Positions 25,276 through 33,231 of a stretch of DNA of 64,000 bases are shown here, one piece after another. Origin of the DNA: Pseudomonas palmensis. GTDB lineage: Bacteria; Pseudomonadota; Gammaproteobacteria; Pseudomonadales; Pseudomonadaceae. Under the pieces are notes generated by a model, which saw nothing but the letters and a program-made list of their open reading frames with translations, was not told the DNA's origin and did no database searches. Position 1 is the stretch's first letter. Each line of letters begins with the position of its first letter. The stretch covers positions 46,875 to 110,874 of the forward strand of contig NZ_JAFKEC010000012.1 in the NCBI RefSeq assembly GCF_017848315.1. The letters are read 5' to 3'. The position numbers were made by a program, and so were the translations under genes.

Positions 25276-25426
25276 CGCCAGTACCTCGCCGTCGGAATGA
25301 CGCCGACGATGGGCCTAACCCTGGCCGGGGACGCGAATCATCGCGAAGATGGTGCGGTCACATTTCCAGAAGGGTGGACGTTGTTGGAATCTATGGCATC
25401 GGCATTATGTCCACCGAGCTCCAGCC

Positions 25427-26644
25427 CTATGTCGCCGCAGTGATCCCTCGGCAACGTTGTTTCAGTTCCTCCAAGCAGGAGAGGGCAAGTGGCGAGGCGG
25501 TGCGCTGGCCGTTGCGCTTGGATCGCTCGCGGGGTGGTTCCTCCGGCACAGGCTTCGCTGGGCGTGAAGGAGGGTTTGCGGATTTCTCTTGCTCGGTACG
25601 CGCGGCCCACAGAGTGAATTCGCCCTGGCAGGCGCGCTTGATCAAGCCCATCAGATAGGCGACCGGTTTTCGAATCTCACCGCGGGCGCAGCGCACCGCC
25701 GCTTCATTGATCACCGCTTGTTGCTGTTCCGGCTCGAGCTGACGCATCGCCTGGGAGGCCATACGCCGCTCGTTCGGGTTCAGCGGTAAATCCTCAGGCC
25801 ACCGTGCTCGACCAAACTCCACCTGCCCCAGTACCGTACTTTTTTTGCTTTGCTCTTTCTGTACTGTACGGCCAGCGTCGGCATTCCGAATCACAGCCAG
25901 ATCCGCTGCATTGCCGCAGGGTTCGGGATTGGTTGCACCAGCCGGAGAATTCCGAATGGGGTGGTGTGCGCCAGGTTCGGAATCCTCTGTCTGTGTTTCA
26001 TCGTTCATCAGCGGCAGTGTTTGCTGTTGGACCAGCGGCAGCGAGCCGAGCCTGTCCTTGTCGAGCTGGGACACCTGGGGGTCGGCCTGGATCTCGGCGA
26101 TCACATGCTGCGCCACGTCCCGGACCCCTTTGGTGGCATGGGAGAGGTTCTGTCGCAGCAACGCCGCGTAGCCGCTGTCCAGCTCCAACTGTTCGGCTGC
26201 GGTCAACGGATCGCCGTGCAGCACATAGACGCAACCACGCAGACAGCCGCTAGCATCGCGTGAGCGCTCCACCAGGCTGAGCCAGCGCGTGGTGCGCAGA
26301 ACGTTGAGTGCGCGGGCGATGGTTTCCCGAGAGGCCTGAGTACCGCAGGGACTGGTCGCCAGGTAGGGCTGCAGGTCCTGGTAGCGTGGCGTCTTGACCT
26401 GACGTTCGGTGATCAGCCAGCGAAGCACTTGCCAAGTGTTGCGTTCCAGTGGCGTCAGGCGGCGATCCAGCAGCAAGGTCTGCGGCAGCGGGTTATTGTC
26501 GCCGTAGTAGATCGTCCGCACCGCGGGCTCCTCGGTGGGGACAACCAGTTTGCCGTTCGCCGCGTACCACTCATTTCGGCGCCGAAGGGCGTCGTAGCAC
26601 TGACGCACCACGTCCTGCCAGTCGACCTCGTAAAAGCTCAGCAT
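25427..26644 (-). CDS. STY4528 family ICE replication-associated protein
   Basis: This 405-residue protein has a winged-helix-like N-terminal half (TPLERNTWQVLRWLITERQ, then CGTQASRETIARALNVLRTTRWLSLVERSRD), as in replication initiation or helicase-loader proteins. A low-complexity linker follows, then PLNPNERRMASQAMRQLEPEQQQAVINEAAVRCARGEIRKPVAYLMGLIKRA. This layout matches STY4528-type pathogenicity-island replication proteins. The start at 26644 overlaps the DUF2857 stop by seven bases; a longer upstream start lies in another gene. It may initiate replication of the excised ICE. Confidence 0.82.
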   Translation of the reverse strand: MLSFYEVDWQDVVRQCYDALRRRNEWYAANGKLVVPTEEPAVRTIYYGDNNPLPQTLLLDRRLTPLERNTWQVLRWLITERQVKTPRYQDLQPYLATSPCGTQASRETIARALNVLRTTRWLSLVERSRDASGCLRGCVYVLHGDPLTAAEQLELDSGYAALLRQNLSHATKGVRDVAQHVIAEIQADPQVSQLDKDRLGSLPLVQQQTLPLMNDETQTEDSEPGAHHPIRNSPAGATNPEPCGNAADLAVIRNADAGRTVQKEQSKKSTVLGQVEFGRARWPEDLPLNPNERRMASQAMRQLEPEQQQAVINEAAVRCARGEIRKPVAYLMGLIKRACQGEFTLWAARTEQEKSANPPSRPAKPVPEEPPRERSKRNGQRTASPLALSCLEELKQRCRGITAAT

Positions 26645-27189
26645 GGTGTGCCTCCGTACAGTTCGACCTGTTGCCAGACCAGGGTCAGGCTGATGTGTTG
26701 CTCCTCGGCCAGCATCATCATGGTGTCCAGCGGATCGTTGTCCGGATCCTCTGTGCGCAGCTGGCTCCAGCGATTCCACACGGCATGCTCCTGCACTTCA
26801 CTGAGCTGGACCGGCCGACCGCGGTGCGTCTCGATCTTCAGCACGCGGCGGCGCAACGCGGTCTCCGAATGGTCCAGGCCGAAGCAGCGGTACATGATGT
26901 TTGAGCTCGCGCCCAACTTGAGCGCCCGGTTGATCAACCGCTCGTTCTGCTCATCGCGCTCGGCCTGAACGATCAGGCGGCGCAACACGGTGAGGTCGAC
27001 CTTCACTTCGACCCAGGCGATCGACGAGTGCGCCAGGTGAGACAGGGTGGTCGGGGGCAGCGACTGCAGCACCTCGATGTCTTCATCGGCCAGACCCAGG
27101 GCCTTGCAGCGCTGTAACCTGCCATGGCGCAGCTCATGCAGCACCTGGTTCAACATGGCATGGTTCAACAGATTGAAAGTTGTGCTCAT
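26638..27189 (-). CDS. DUF2857 family ICE protein
   Basis: This 183-residue protein begins MSTTFNLLNHAMLNQVLHELRHGRLQRC and contains LINRALKLGASSNIMYRCFGLDHSETALRRRVLKIE, a helix-turn-helix-like segment typical of DUF2857. It is probably a DNA-binding accessory of ICE maintenance, since it always lies between ParB and STY4528. The start at 27189 is preferred over 27204, which would add five residues. Confidence 0.82.
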   Translation of the reverse strand: MSTTFNLLNHAMLNQVLHELRHGRLQRCKALGLADEDIEVLQSLPPTTLSHLAHSSIAWVEVKVDLTVLRRLIVQAERDEQNERLINRALKLGASSNIMYRCFGLDHSETALRRRVLKIETHRGRPVQLSEVQEHAVWNRWSQLRTEDPDNDPLDTMMMLAEEQHISLTLVWQQVELYGGTPC

Positions 27190-27205
27190 GAGGTGGCTCC
27201 TCACG

Positions 27206-28717
27206 TTATCGAGTGGACGACAGCGTCAGTTCGATCAACTGCCGGGCGTGGCGGATCAGCGTGAACAGCTGCTCCAGCTGGGCATCAGGAAGGCGTTCAA
27301 GGCCCACCGTCAGGGCTGGGCGGTCGGTGAAGGGAAGGTCGTAAACGCCGATCAGCAGCTGACCAAACAGTGCTGCCGGCAACTGCTGACGTTCTTTCCA
27401 GGCCACGTCGTCCTGAAGGCGCAGCAGGGCCGAGAGCAGCAGCTGAATACCGGTGTGCCGCGAGCTGAGTCGCTCGCCATGTCCCGGTGAAAGCGTGAAG
27501 CCCAGACCGTCCACGAGTGGGCTAACCATGTCGCTGGCGTCTGCGTAAGCGGCAAGGTCGGCAGCCAGGCCGGCGCAGATCGCGCGCAAGTCGCTGATAT
27601 CGTCCAGTGGCCCGGAGCATGATGGTGACGCGACGACCGGGCTAGGAGCATCCTCGAGCTCTTCCAGGGGCTTGTCTGGCAACGGTTCGTCACCCAGCGC
27701 TTGGCGTATATCGTGTAGGCGTGGTGCCTGCAGTGGCTGGAGGGCCTCAGCTGGCTCCGGATCTGGCTCTAGCTTGGGCGCCTTGGTCTTTCTTCCCGGC
27801 GCATGGACAGGTATTGGTGAGGCCGCTGGGGACTGGCCAGGCAGGGCGGGTAGCGAGGGACGTTGTCCCTGGTGCAGCTCCAGTGCCAACAGACGAGGCG
27901 TCTGCTCCAGACTCACTGCCATCCTGGCAATCAATTCGTCCTGCAGCTCACTCGAGTCCAGCTCGGGCTTTTCACCGTCGAACGCTGACAGAACTTCAAA
28001 CCACAGAAGCGGGAACTGCTCGGGGCTGCCGAAGTATCGGTTCCAGATCGCCTCAGCCCGCCGTCGCAAGCTGATGAGGCGCCCGATGGCGTTTTTGCCC
28101 AGGCCCGCGTACAACACCTGCGGGATGACGGGTAGCAGGTGCTCGAGTGCGTCGAACATGCGGCTGATGTGTGACTGCGAGATGGGATAGCCACCCTCGC
28201 TCAAGCGCGTCGCGAGTTCGCGCTGGGTGAGGTGGGCGTCGCTGGGCTGAAACATGTCCTGCAGCTTCGCCACGGCCAGCGCCCGCTCGATAAACGTCAA
28301 CTGGCCGTGCAGGTCACTCTCGGCCAGATGCCCGAGCAAGGTATGTGCTTCCGATTGCCAAGGGCGGAACAGGCAATGGATACGGAAGAACCGCTCTTCG
28401 CGCGTTTCCTGCCACAGCTCGCCGAGGATGCTCAGACGGGTGTTGCCGCCGTTGCGGATGATGAAGTGCGGTTCATCGGGGCGGCGGGTGATGGCGGGTG
28501 GCTGATCCAGGCCGCGCTCGCGGATCGAAGCCTTGATGTCGTCATACAGTGGGTTGCGGATTACACGCGGGTTAAGTTCGTAGGGGCGCAATTGCTCGAG
28601 ATTGACCACCATCGGCGTATCCCCAACGGGAGCCGCCGCTAGATCGCAACCGTGTTTCTGCGGAAAGTGCGCCTGTTGCAGTTGACGCGTGATGTCTTCG
28701 GAGGTCGGCGGCTTCAT
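27206..28717 (-). CDS. parB: ParB family protein, ICE type (TIGR03764)
   Basis: This 503-residue protein has a ParB/Sulfiredoxin N-terminal domain (VVNLEQLRPYELNPRVIRNPLYDDIKASIRERG, then FIIRNGGNTRLSILGEL). A central HTH region follows (LTQRELATRLSEGGYPISQSHISRMFDALEHLLP), then a long proline-rich linker and a C-terminal helical domain. It is much longer than chromosomal ParB, as is usual for PFGI-1-type elements. With the adjacent ParA it should stabilise the excised circular form of the ICE. It starts 15 bases downstream of parA. Confidence 0.9.
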   Translation of the reverse strand: MKPPTSEDITRQLQQAHFPQKHGCDLAAAPVGDTPMVVNLEQLRPYELNPRVIRNPLYDDIKASIRERGLDQPPAITRRPDEPHFIIRNGGNTRLSILGELWQETREERFFRIHCLFRPWQSEAHTLLGHLAESDLHGQLTFIERALAVAKLQDMFQPSDAHLTQRELATRLSEGGYPISQSHISRMFDALEHLLPVIPQVLYAGLGKNAIGRLISLRRRAEAIWNRYFGSPEQFPLLWFEVLSAFDGEKPELDSSELQDELIARMAVSLEQTPRLLALELHQGQRPSLPALPGQSPAASPIPVHAPGRKTKAPKLEPDPEPAEALQPLQAPRLHDIRQALGDEPLPDKPLEELEDAPSPVVASPSCSGPLDDISDLRAICAGLAADLAAYADASDMVSPLVDGLGFTLSPGHGERLSSRHTGIQLLLSALLRLQDDVAWKERQQLPAALFGQLLIGVYDLPFTDRPALTVGLERLPDAQLEQLFTLIRHARQLIELTLSSTR

Positions 28718-28731
28718 TACTCATTCTCCGT

Positions 28732-29610
28732 TCAACTGCGACGGATCAGCTGGTGCTCGGCAGTGGCCGGGCGGCCAGGCGAATGCACGGCGAGGGCACC
28801 GAGTTGCTTAGCCCATTGCGGGAAAAGCTCGATGGCCAAGCCGCGCATGATCTCGGCGGCACAAGGGCTGCGGCTGCCGGACAGTGGAACTGGCTCAACG
28901 CGGTGCACAGGCAGGCCGAGCGATGCGGCATTCGGATAGGCTACGCGGTCGGGAACCACCACGCTGCAAACGCTGACATGCGGGTCATCCTGAAAAGAGG
29001 TTTGTAGGCTCCGGATGATTAAGCGGGTATCGCGACGATTGGCGTTGACCTGGTTGAGCAGCAGCTTCACCGACGGCAAGGCTACGCCGAGGTAGCGGTA
29101 AGGCTCCAGCTCTTCAAGCAGGCCCAGCGTGCCCCGGCGCAGCTCGCGCGCGGCGAGCATTTCCGGCGGGACCGGACACACTGCGCAATCGGAGGCGAGG
29201 ATGACCATCTCCACCACCACGCTGCGCGCTCCTTGGGTGTCGATGATCAGCACATCGTAATAATCTTCGAAGGCTGGCAGCAGGTTGCGCAGTCGCAGTC
29301 GGCCATCGGCCGCGTGAAGCAGCAGGGTGCTGATATGTCCGGCGCGGTCGTTGGAGACGATCAAATCGAGGTGCTGAATGACTGTGGTGGAGATGACCTG
29401 CTCATGCGCCGTGAGCCGCTGGGCAATGAGCTCGTAGCTGCCGCCCTCCCGGGACTCGCCTAAGGCGAAGTAACTGGACAGCGTAGGTTGGCTGTCCAGA
29501 TCCAGCAGTAGAACGCGAAGCCCTGCATCGGCGAGCACACCGCCCAGGTTGGCGGCGACGGTGGTCTTGCCTGCGCCGCCCTTGGTCGAAATCAGCGAGA
29601 GGACGTCCAT
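28732..29610 (-). CDS. parA: ParA/Soj family partition ATPase, ICE type
   Basis: This 292-residue P-loop ATPase has a deviant Walker A, KGGAGKTT at 10-17. Walker A' is VLLLDLDSQPTLSSYF and the switch region is DVLIIDTQGARSVVVE. It is a Soj-like protein that would segregate or maintain the ICE with ParB. The start at 29610 gives the conserved MDVLSLISTKGG; an in-frame start at 29700 is inside the AlpA gene. In related elements parA is near one attachment end, and only one or two small genes lie beyond it here. Confidence 0.92.
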   Translation of the reverse strand: MDVLSLISTKGGAGKTTVAANLGGVLADAGLRVLLLDLDSQPTLSSYFALGESREGGSYELIAQRLTAHEQVISTTVIQHLDLIVSNDRAGHISTLLLHAADGRLRLRNLLPAFEDYYDVLIIDTQGARSVVVEMVILASDCAVCPVPPEMLAARELRRGTLGLLEELEPYRYLGVALPSVKLLLNQVNANRRDTRLIIRSLQTSFQDDPHVSVCSVVVPDRVAYPNAASLGLPVHRVEPVPLSGSRSPCAAEIMRGLAIELFPQWAKQLGALAVHSPGRPATAEHQLIRRS

Positions 29611-29612
29611 GG

Positions 29613-29828
29613 TCAGTCCCCCGAGGACAGTCGGTCCTGGACCCACTGTTCGATTTCCAGTGAGTCCCAACCGACGGCGCGTGTGCCGATGCGCCGGCAT
29701 TGCGGGAACTGCCCGGCCTTCATCAGGTTGTAGATGTGCGAACGCTTGAAGCCGGTTTTCAGTTCCACTTCATCGCGACGCATGATGTGACGGTCGGCTG
29801 GCAGAGAGGCAGGGCTGGTCGATTGCAT
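29613..29828 (-). CDS. AlpA-family excisionase-like regulator
   Basis: This 71-residue DNA-binding protein has the AlpA/MerR-like winged helix: MRRDEVELKTGFKRSHIYNLMKAGQFPQCRRIGTRAVGWDSLEIEQW. AlpA proteins act as recombination directionality factors or activate integrase genes in ICEs and prophages. It is encoded two bases upstream of parA on the same strand. The integrase it would serve is absent from the window. Confidence 0.88.
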   Translation of the reverse strand: MQSTSPASLPADRHIMRRDEVELKTGFKRSHIYNLMKAGQFPQCRRIGTRAVGWDSLEIEQWVQDRLSSGD

Positions 29829-29941
29829 GATGTCACTCCGTAGCGCCGGGTGGCGCGTGGTGGGAAGTGACAGTCAGTGAAGGTCGGAAGAGGGTGAAAA
29901 GCATTGTCAGGCAATGCCGAGCATTGCCTGACAATGCGGCG

Positions 29942-30679
29942 TTAGCCCCGTGCTGCCTGGGCCATATGGCGGCGAGCCGCGGCAAATCTCCGATCAAGGG
30001 TACTTTTACTCAGGCCGTTTACCCCAGGAAATCGAAGTGTAATGGCCTCTACCAAGGCTGCCTGGCTCGGGTAGATCGATTGCCTTTGCCCTGTTTTCGA
30101 TTTGCTGAGCGTGACTTCCAGCAATGCGCCGACGATCACGTTGTGCATAGCTTCGGAAGTGTCGGAAGGAATGCCAACAGAATCGAGTCGCGCTACCAGT
30201 TGGTTGTTGAGCGTGGTGAGCGAAGCCATTTTATCAGCGCTGGCAGCATACGACAGTTGCAATTGCTCTATGGTACGCAGCGCAAAGTCCAGCTCCGCCT
30301 GTTTGGCCAAGTGCGCATTCAGGCTGACACACCCTGAGTGATCTGTGCTTGACGAAAACAGGAAAGCGGGCCTTTCGCCTGGGTAGTTGCGGGCGAACCA
30401 GACCACAAGGTCGGCGCGCCGGACGGACCAGTACACCCGGTGTAGCTGATAGTCCGAAGTGATCGGATGACCCAAATAGGTCGCGGGCAAGTCGCCGCTG
30501 AGAATGGCCTCATAAATGCACTCCGCGTAATCATGCAGACGTGGCCATTGGGGAAAGTGCTTGAGCAGGCTGCCAGGATGGGACAGTTCGGCTTGAAGAA
30601 TTTCGTCTTCGTGATCGGACAAGTCACACCACAGGATGGCGGCGTCAATGGGATGGTAAGAGCTTCTTATCGAGATCAT
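29942..30679 (-). CDS. ICE-associated protein of unknown function
   Basis: This 245-residue protein contains WPRLHDYAECIYEAILSGDLPATYLGHPI and RADLVVWFARNYPGERPAFLFSS. Its C-terminal helical part, SIYPSQAALVEAITLRFPGVNGLSKSTLDRRFAAARRHMAQ, looks like a helix-turn-helix. I do not recognise a named family, but proteins of this size occur beyond alpA in PFGI-1-type ICEs. It is the last gene of the ICE arm on this side. It may be a regulator, judged only from the HTH-like tail. Confidence 0.65.
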   Translation of the reverse strand: MISIRSSYHPIDAAILWCDLSDHEDEILQAELSHPGSLLKHFPQWPRLHDYAECIYEAILSGDLPATYLGHPITSDYQLHRVYWSVRRADLVVWFARNYPGERPAFLFSSSTDHSGCVSLNAHLAKQAELDFALRTIEQLQLSYAASADKMASLTTLNNQLVARLDSVGIPSDTSEAMHNVIVGALLEVTLSKSKTGQRQSIYPSQAALVEAITLRFPGVNGLSKSTLDRRFAAARRHMAQAARG

Positions 30680-30831
30680 GGCACACAGCCTCCTGCTGCG
30701 TTCGTCCTAGGATCGCTGGCGGGGGCGTTGCTGTGCCTCAGTCGAGCGAGTCAATACCTTTAGATCCGTACCGAACTCCTTGATAGTTTCGATACTTACG
30801 TGGGTCCGCATCGAACTATTGAATGACATCT

Positions 30832-30857
30832 AGCGGGTACATTCGAGTGCACCCGCT
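30832..30857. other. 26-base near-perfect palindrome
   Basis: AGCGGGT (30832-30838) and ACCCGCT (30851-30857) are exact inverted arms, and the twelve bases between are mostly palindromic as well. It lies between the ICE arm and the small secreted-protein gene. No T-run follows on either strand, so an operator or recombination-associated site is as likely as a terminator. Confidence 0.5.
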
Positions 30858-30921
30858 GCCGGCTCAAGCAACTTCTATGGTTCTCCTGATTAAATCCGTA
30901 TCGTCGAATCCACGAAGCTTA

Positions 30922-31149
30922 TCAGCTATCGCTCCGCTCTTGGTGAGCTTTACCGTCACTCTTTCTTTCCGTAGCGTCCGATGGAGCCTGATCTCGCTTC
31001 GCTTGCTTGGAAGCTTCTGGAGCACGTTTCTCGAACTCCGCTCTGGTGTGTTGCTGCCAGTTTTGGAGTGCCTCCGCGCCGCCCTCGGCCGCCGCATTGA
31101 TACTGATTAGGGATAGGATTATAGTCACTGCCAACGTAGGGGATTTCAT
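30922..31149 (-). CDS. Small secreted PtrA-like protein
   Basis: This 75-residue protein has a clear signal peptide (residues 1-22, LAVTIILSLISINAAA). A short hydrophilic mature part follows, beginning EGGAEALQNWQQHTRAEFEKR and rich in lysine, arginine and acidic residues. Small Pseudomonas periplasmic proteins with the 'co-regulatory protein PtrA N-terminal' domain have this AEGG start and size. The match is by recollection only. A similar-sized secreted protein is encoded at 40054, on the far side of the efflux operon. No enzymatic role is apparent. Confidence 0.5.
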   Translation of the reverse strand: MKSPTLAVTIILSLISINAAAEGGAEALQNWQQHTRAEFEKRAPEASKQAKRDQAPSDATERKSDGKAHQERSDS

Positions 31150-31245
31150 GGGTCTAAACTCTTAGCTTTGGTCGGCTGATATTACGCAAATTTTTGACTC
31201 TAAAAAACCCAGCATTCAGAGTTATAGTGGACGAGAACTCGGACA

Positions 31246-32148
31246 ATGGCAGTTGATAGGATTGAAGCAATGCGCGCCTTTTGCAGCATTGTTGAAGTTG
31301 GTAGCTTTGTAAGCGCAGCTAATATGCTTGGTGTGCCGAAAGCTACCATTTCAGGTCAAGTGAAATCTTTAGAGAATAGCCTGGGGATTGCGTTACTCAC
31401 AAGGACGACGAGAAAGGTTGAGGTCACAGCGACCGGCTTGGCGTACTACGAGAAAGCCAGATTAATATTGGACGATGTGGATGATTTGGAAGCTCTAGTT
31501 GCACAAACCCCCACCGCAATGAGAGGGAGAATTAGAGTAAAAATGCCTTCGGCAGTTGGGGCGGGCGTTGTAATTCCGAAACTTCCGGAGTTTATTTCGC
31601 AATATCCTAATTTATTTATTGATATCGCATATAGTGAGTGGGCTGGGACGGACTGTGCTGTTGTCACCAGCGATGAATATGATAATGATCTAGTGCGGCG
31701 TGACATAGGGAGGTTACGATTCTGTCTTTGCGCATCCGTATCTTATTTGGAAGCTGGAAGCGCGATACTTAACGTGAGCCATTTAACCGAGCATAAGTAT
31801 CTGGGTTTTAGATTTCCAGGTACGGAGAGAAAAGCTCGACAGCGACTGCTGCGGGGAAGCGAAATTCATGAAATAAAGCAAACTCCGTATATGTATTTCA
31901 ATAACGGAGCCGCCGTCTCTTCGGCCACGGTAGCTGGCCTGGGAGTTGCGTTGTTGCCGCTTGCCGAAGCGCAGCCTTTGATTGCAAACGGCTCGATTCG
32001 ACAGATTCTACCGGACTGGGAGGCTGAAAGCACAGTGTTGTCAATTGTTTATCCGAAGCATAACAGGTTGTCTTCGCGTATAAAGGCATTTGCGGCTTGG
32101 CTGGAGGATATTATGAGCAGAGATGAAGTGTGGCGGTTAGGGGGGTAA
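31246..32148 (+). CDS. LysR-family transcriptional regulator
   Basis: This 300-residue regulator has an N-terminal winged helix (about 1-60, MRAFCSIVEVGSFVSAANMLGVPKATISGQVKSLENSLGIALLTRTTRKVEVT) and a type 2 periplasmic-binding-like effector domain. The sequence is noticeably AT-richer than the ICE genes, marking the start of a different acquired block. It diverges from the small secreted-protein gene across about 95 bases, which makes that gene a candidate target. The effector is unknown. Confidence 0.87.
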   Translation: MAVDRIEAMRAFCSIVEVGSFVSAANMLGVPKATISGQVKSLENSLGIALLTRTTRKVEVTATGLAYYEKARLILDDVDDLEALVAQTPTAMRGRIRVKMPSAVGAGVVIPKLPEFISQYPNLFIDIAYSEWAGTDCAVVTSDEYDNDLVRRDIGRLRFCLCASVSYLEAGSAILNVSHLTEHKYLGFRFPGTERKARQRLLRGSEIHEIKQTPYMYFNNGAAVSSATVAGLGVALLPLAEAQPLIANGSIRQILPDWEAESTVLSIVYPKHNRLSSRIKAFAAWLEDIMSRDEVWRLGG

Positions 32149-32416
32149 TCATGTGTTTTCTAGTTGGATGGCAAGAATATGTTGCAGTGCCTCGCTCGGT
32201 AGTATTCGGATACGCTTGAACTCTGGGGGTTAAGTGATTATGGCAGGCTTGGTATTCTATGGTTGTCGATAAAATATTTTTACGCGAAATTACTTTTTGA
32301 TCGATAGAAGTGGGCAAGGTTGTGGTTATTTGTCTCGATCTCACTAAACCATATGCTGGCAGGAGTGTGCTGATACGCTTTTGCTTGTGGACTACGGGTA
32401 GGCTCAGAAAAGTGTG
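32149..32416. other. Non-coding interval after the LysR gene
   Basis: This AT-rich stretch lies between the LysR stop and the hairpin that ends the tetR transcript. I see no gene or repeat in it. Confidence 0.35.
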
Positions 32417-32448
32417 GCGCCTGTGACCGCTCCCGTGGTCACAGACGC
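32417..32448 (-). terminator. Hairpin downstream of tetR
   Basis: CTGTGACC (32421-32428) pairs with GGTCACAG (32437-32444), extended by GCG/CGC across one mismatch. It lies 20 bases beyond the TetR stop on the minus strand and probably ends that transcript. The downstream U-run is weak, so termination efficiency is uncertain. Confidence 0.5.
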
Positions 32449-32469
32449 AGAGTTTAGCTTGAATGTGGA

Positions 32470-33054
32470 TTAGGAGGTAAGAACTAAGTGTACGATTTTC
32501 TGTAGCATATCTCTGCTTATTACAGTTCTCGCTTCGGCGTTTCGTAGAGCTCTCGACGAGAGACCTTCGAATAACGCTGCAATGATTTCACAGCGCGATC
32601 TAATATCTGATGCATCGGCCCCGAACAGGTCATTAAATGACTGGCTCATGGCGTTGTCATGCTCCTGGATTAATTTAGAGACTTTAGGGTTGCGGCTAGC
32701 TTCGGCCAAAATCTCGACGGCGAGAGCCGCATGATTGAAATCCATGTATCTGTCTGCACATTTTGGTACCAACTCGACGAAGGCCGCAATCGGTCCCGCT
32801 TCGCTGGAGTTATCGATTACTTCCTGAATGAGGTCTGCCAGCTCGTTATGCTCCCTGGCAACGACTCCTTCGATTATACTTTCTTTGCCCCCAAAAAAAT
32901 GATGGATATGGCCCGGACTCATCCCGGCAGCAGCGGAGATTTGCGCCATGCTGGCACGGTGAAAGCCTTCCATTCTCACGCACTCTGCTGCTGCCGATAG
33001 CACTTGATCCTTTCTGCGAGCAGCAACGGCGCTATCACCCATTTTCTTAACCAT
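32470..33054 (-). CDS. TetR-family repressor of the efflux operon
   Basis: This 194-residue regulator has the N-terminal HTH (about 15-60, RKDQVLSAAAECVRMEGFHRASMAQISAAAGMSPGHIHHFFGGKESIIEGVV) and a helical ligand-binding domain. The HTH and overall length are closest to the BetI/AcrR-like group. It diverges from the RND efflux operon. The intergenic region holds two copies of a 20-base palindrome, so repression of the operon and of its own gene is likely. The inducer is unknown, presumably an efflux substrate. Confidence 0.88.
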   Translation of the reverse strand: MVKKMGDSAVAARRKDQVLSAAAECVRMEGFHRASMAQISAAAGMSPGHIHHFFGGKESIIEGVVAREHNELADLIQEVIDNSSEAGPIAAFVELVPKCADRYMDFNHAALAVEILAEASRNPKVSKLIQEHDNAMSQSFNDLFGADASDIRSRCEIIAALFEGLSSRALRNAEARTVISRDMLQKIVHLVLTS

Positions 33055-33126
33055 CCAATGCCTCCTCTATGCCTATCTATCCGGGACACTTGCGCTCTAA
33101 CGACCAAAACAGTGTACACTGGTTGA

Positions 33127-33146
33127 TGGGTGGGTCGATCGACCTA
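33127..33146. promoter_or_regulatory. TetR-type operator, copy 1
   Basis: TGGGTGGGTCGATCGACCTA contains the perfect palindrome GGTCGATCGACC. It differs from copy 2 only in its central bases. It lies about 75 bases upstream of the tetR start, within the divergent promoter region. Confidence 0.65.
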
Positions 33147-33208
33147 GATTGATTTAGCCACAAATTTGGAGGTCGCCGATAGCGGGCCTCCTGCTAACAC
33201 ACTAAACG

Positions 33209-33228
33209 TGGGTGGGTCAACCCACCTA
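33209..33228. promoter_or_regulatory. TetR-type operator, copy 2
   Basis: TGGGTGGGTCAACCCACCTA is a near-perfect palindrome (GGTGGGT with ACCCACC) and repeats copy 1 with an 82-base offset. It abuts the start of the efflux adaptor gene, so bound repressor would block transcription or translation start there. Confidence 0.65.
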
Positions 33229-33231
33229 AAA

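Noticed and set aside
11676..30920. A complete, mobilisable ICE with tRNA attachment sites
   Set aside because: No tRNA gene, integrase, relaxase or mating-pair gene cluster was found at either end of the ICE arm.
30864..31097. A basic 77-residue minus-strand frame overlapping the small secreted-protein gene
   Set aside because: It overlaps a better frame with a signal peptide and begins without a ribosome binding site.
30680..31245. Attachment-site direct repeat at the parA-side end of the ICE
   Set aside because: Only an inverted palindrome is visible here; I could not match it to a second copy near 11.9 kb.
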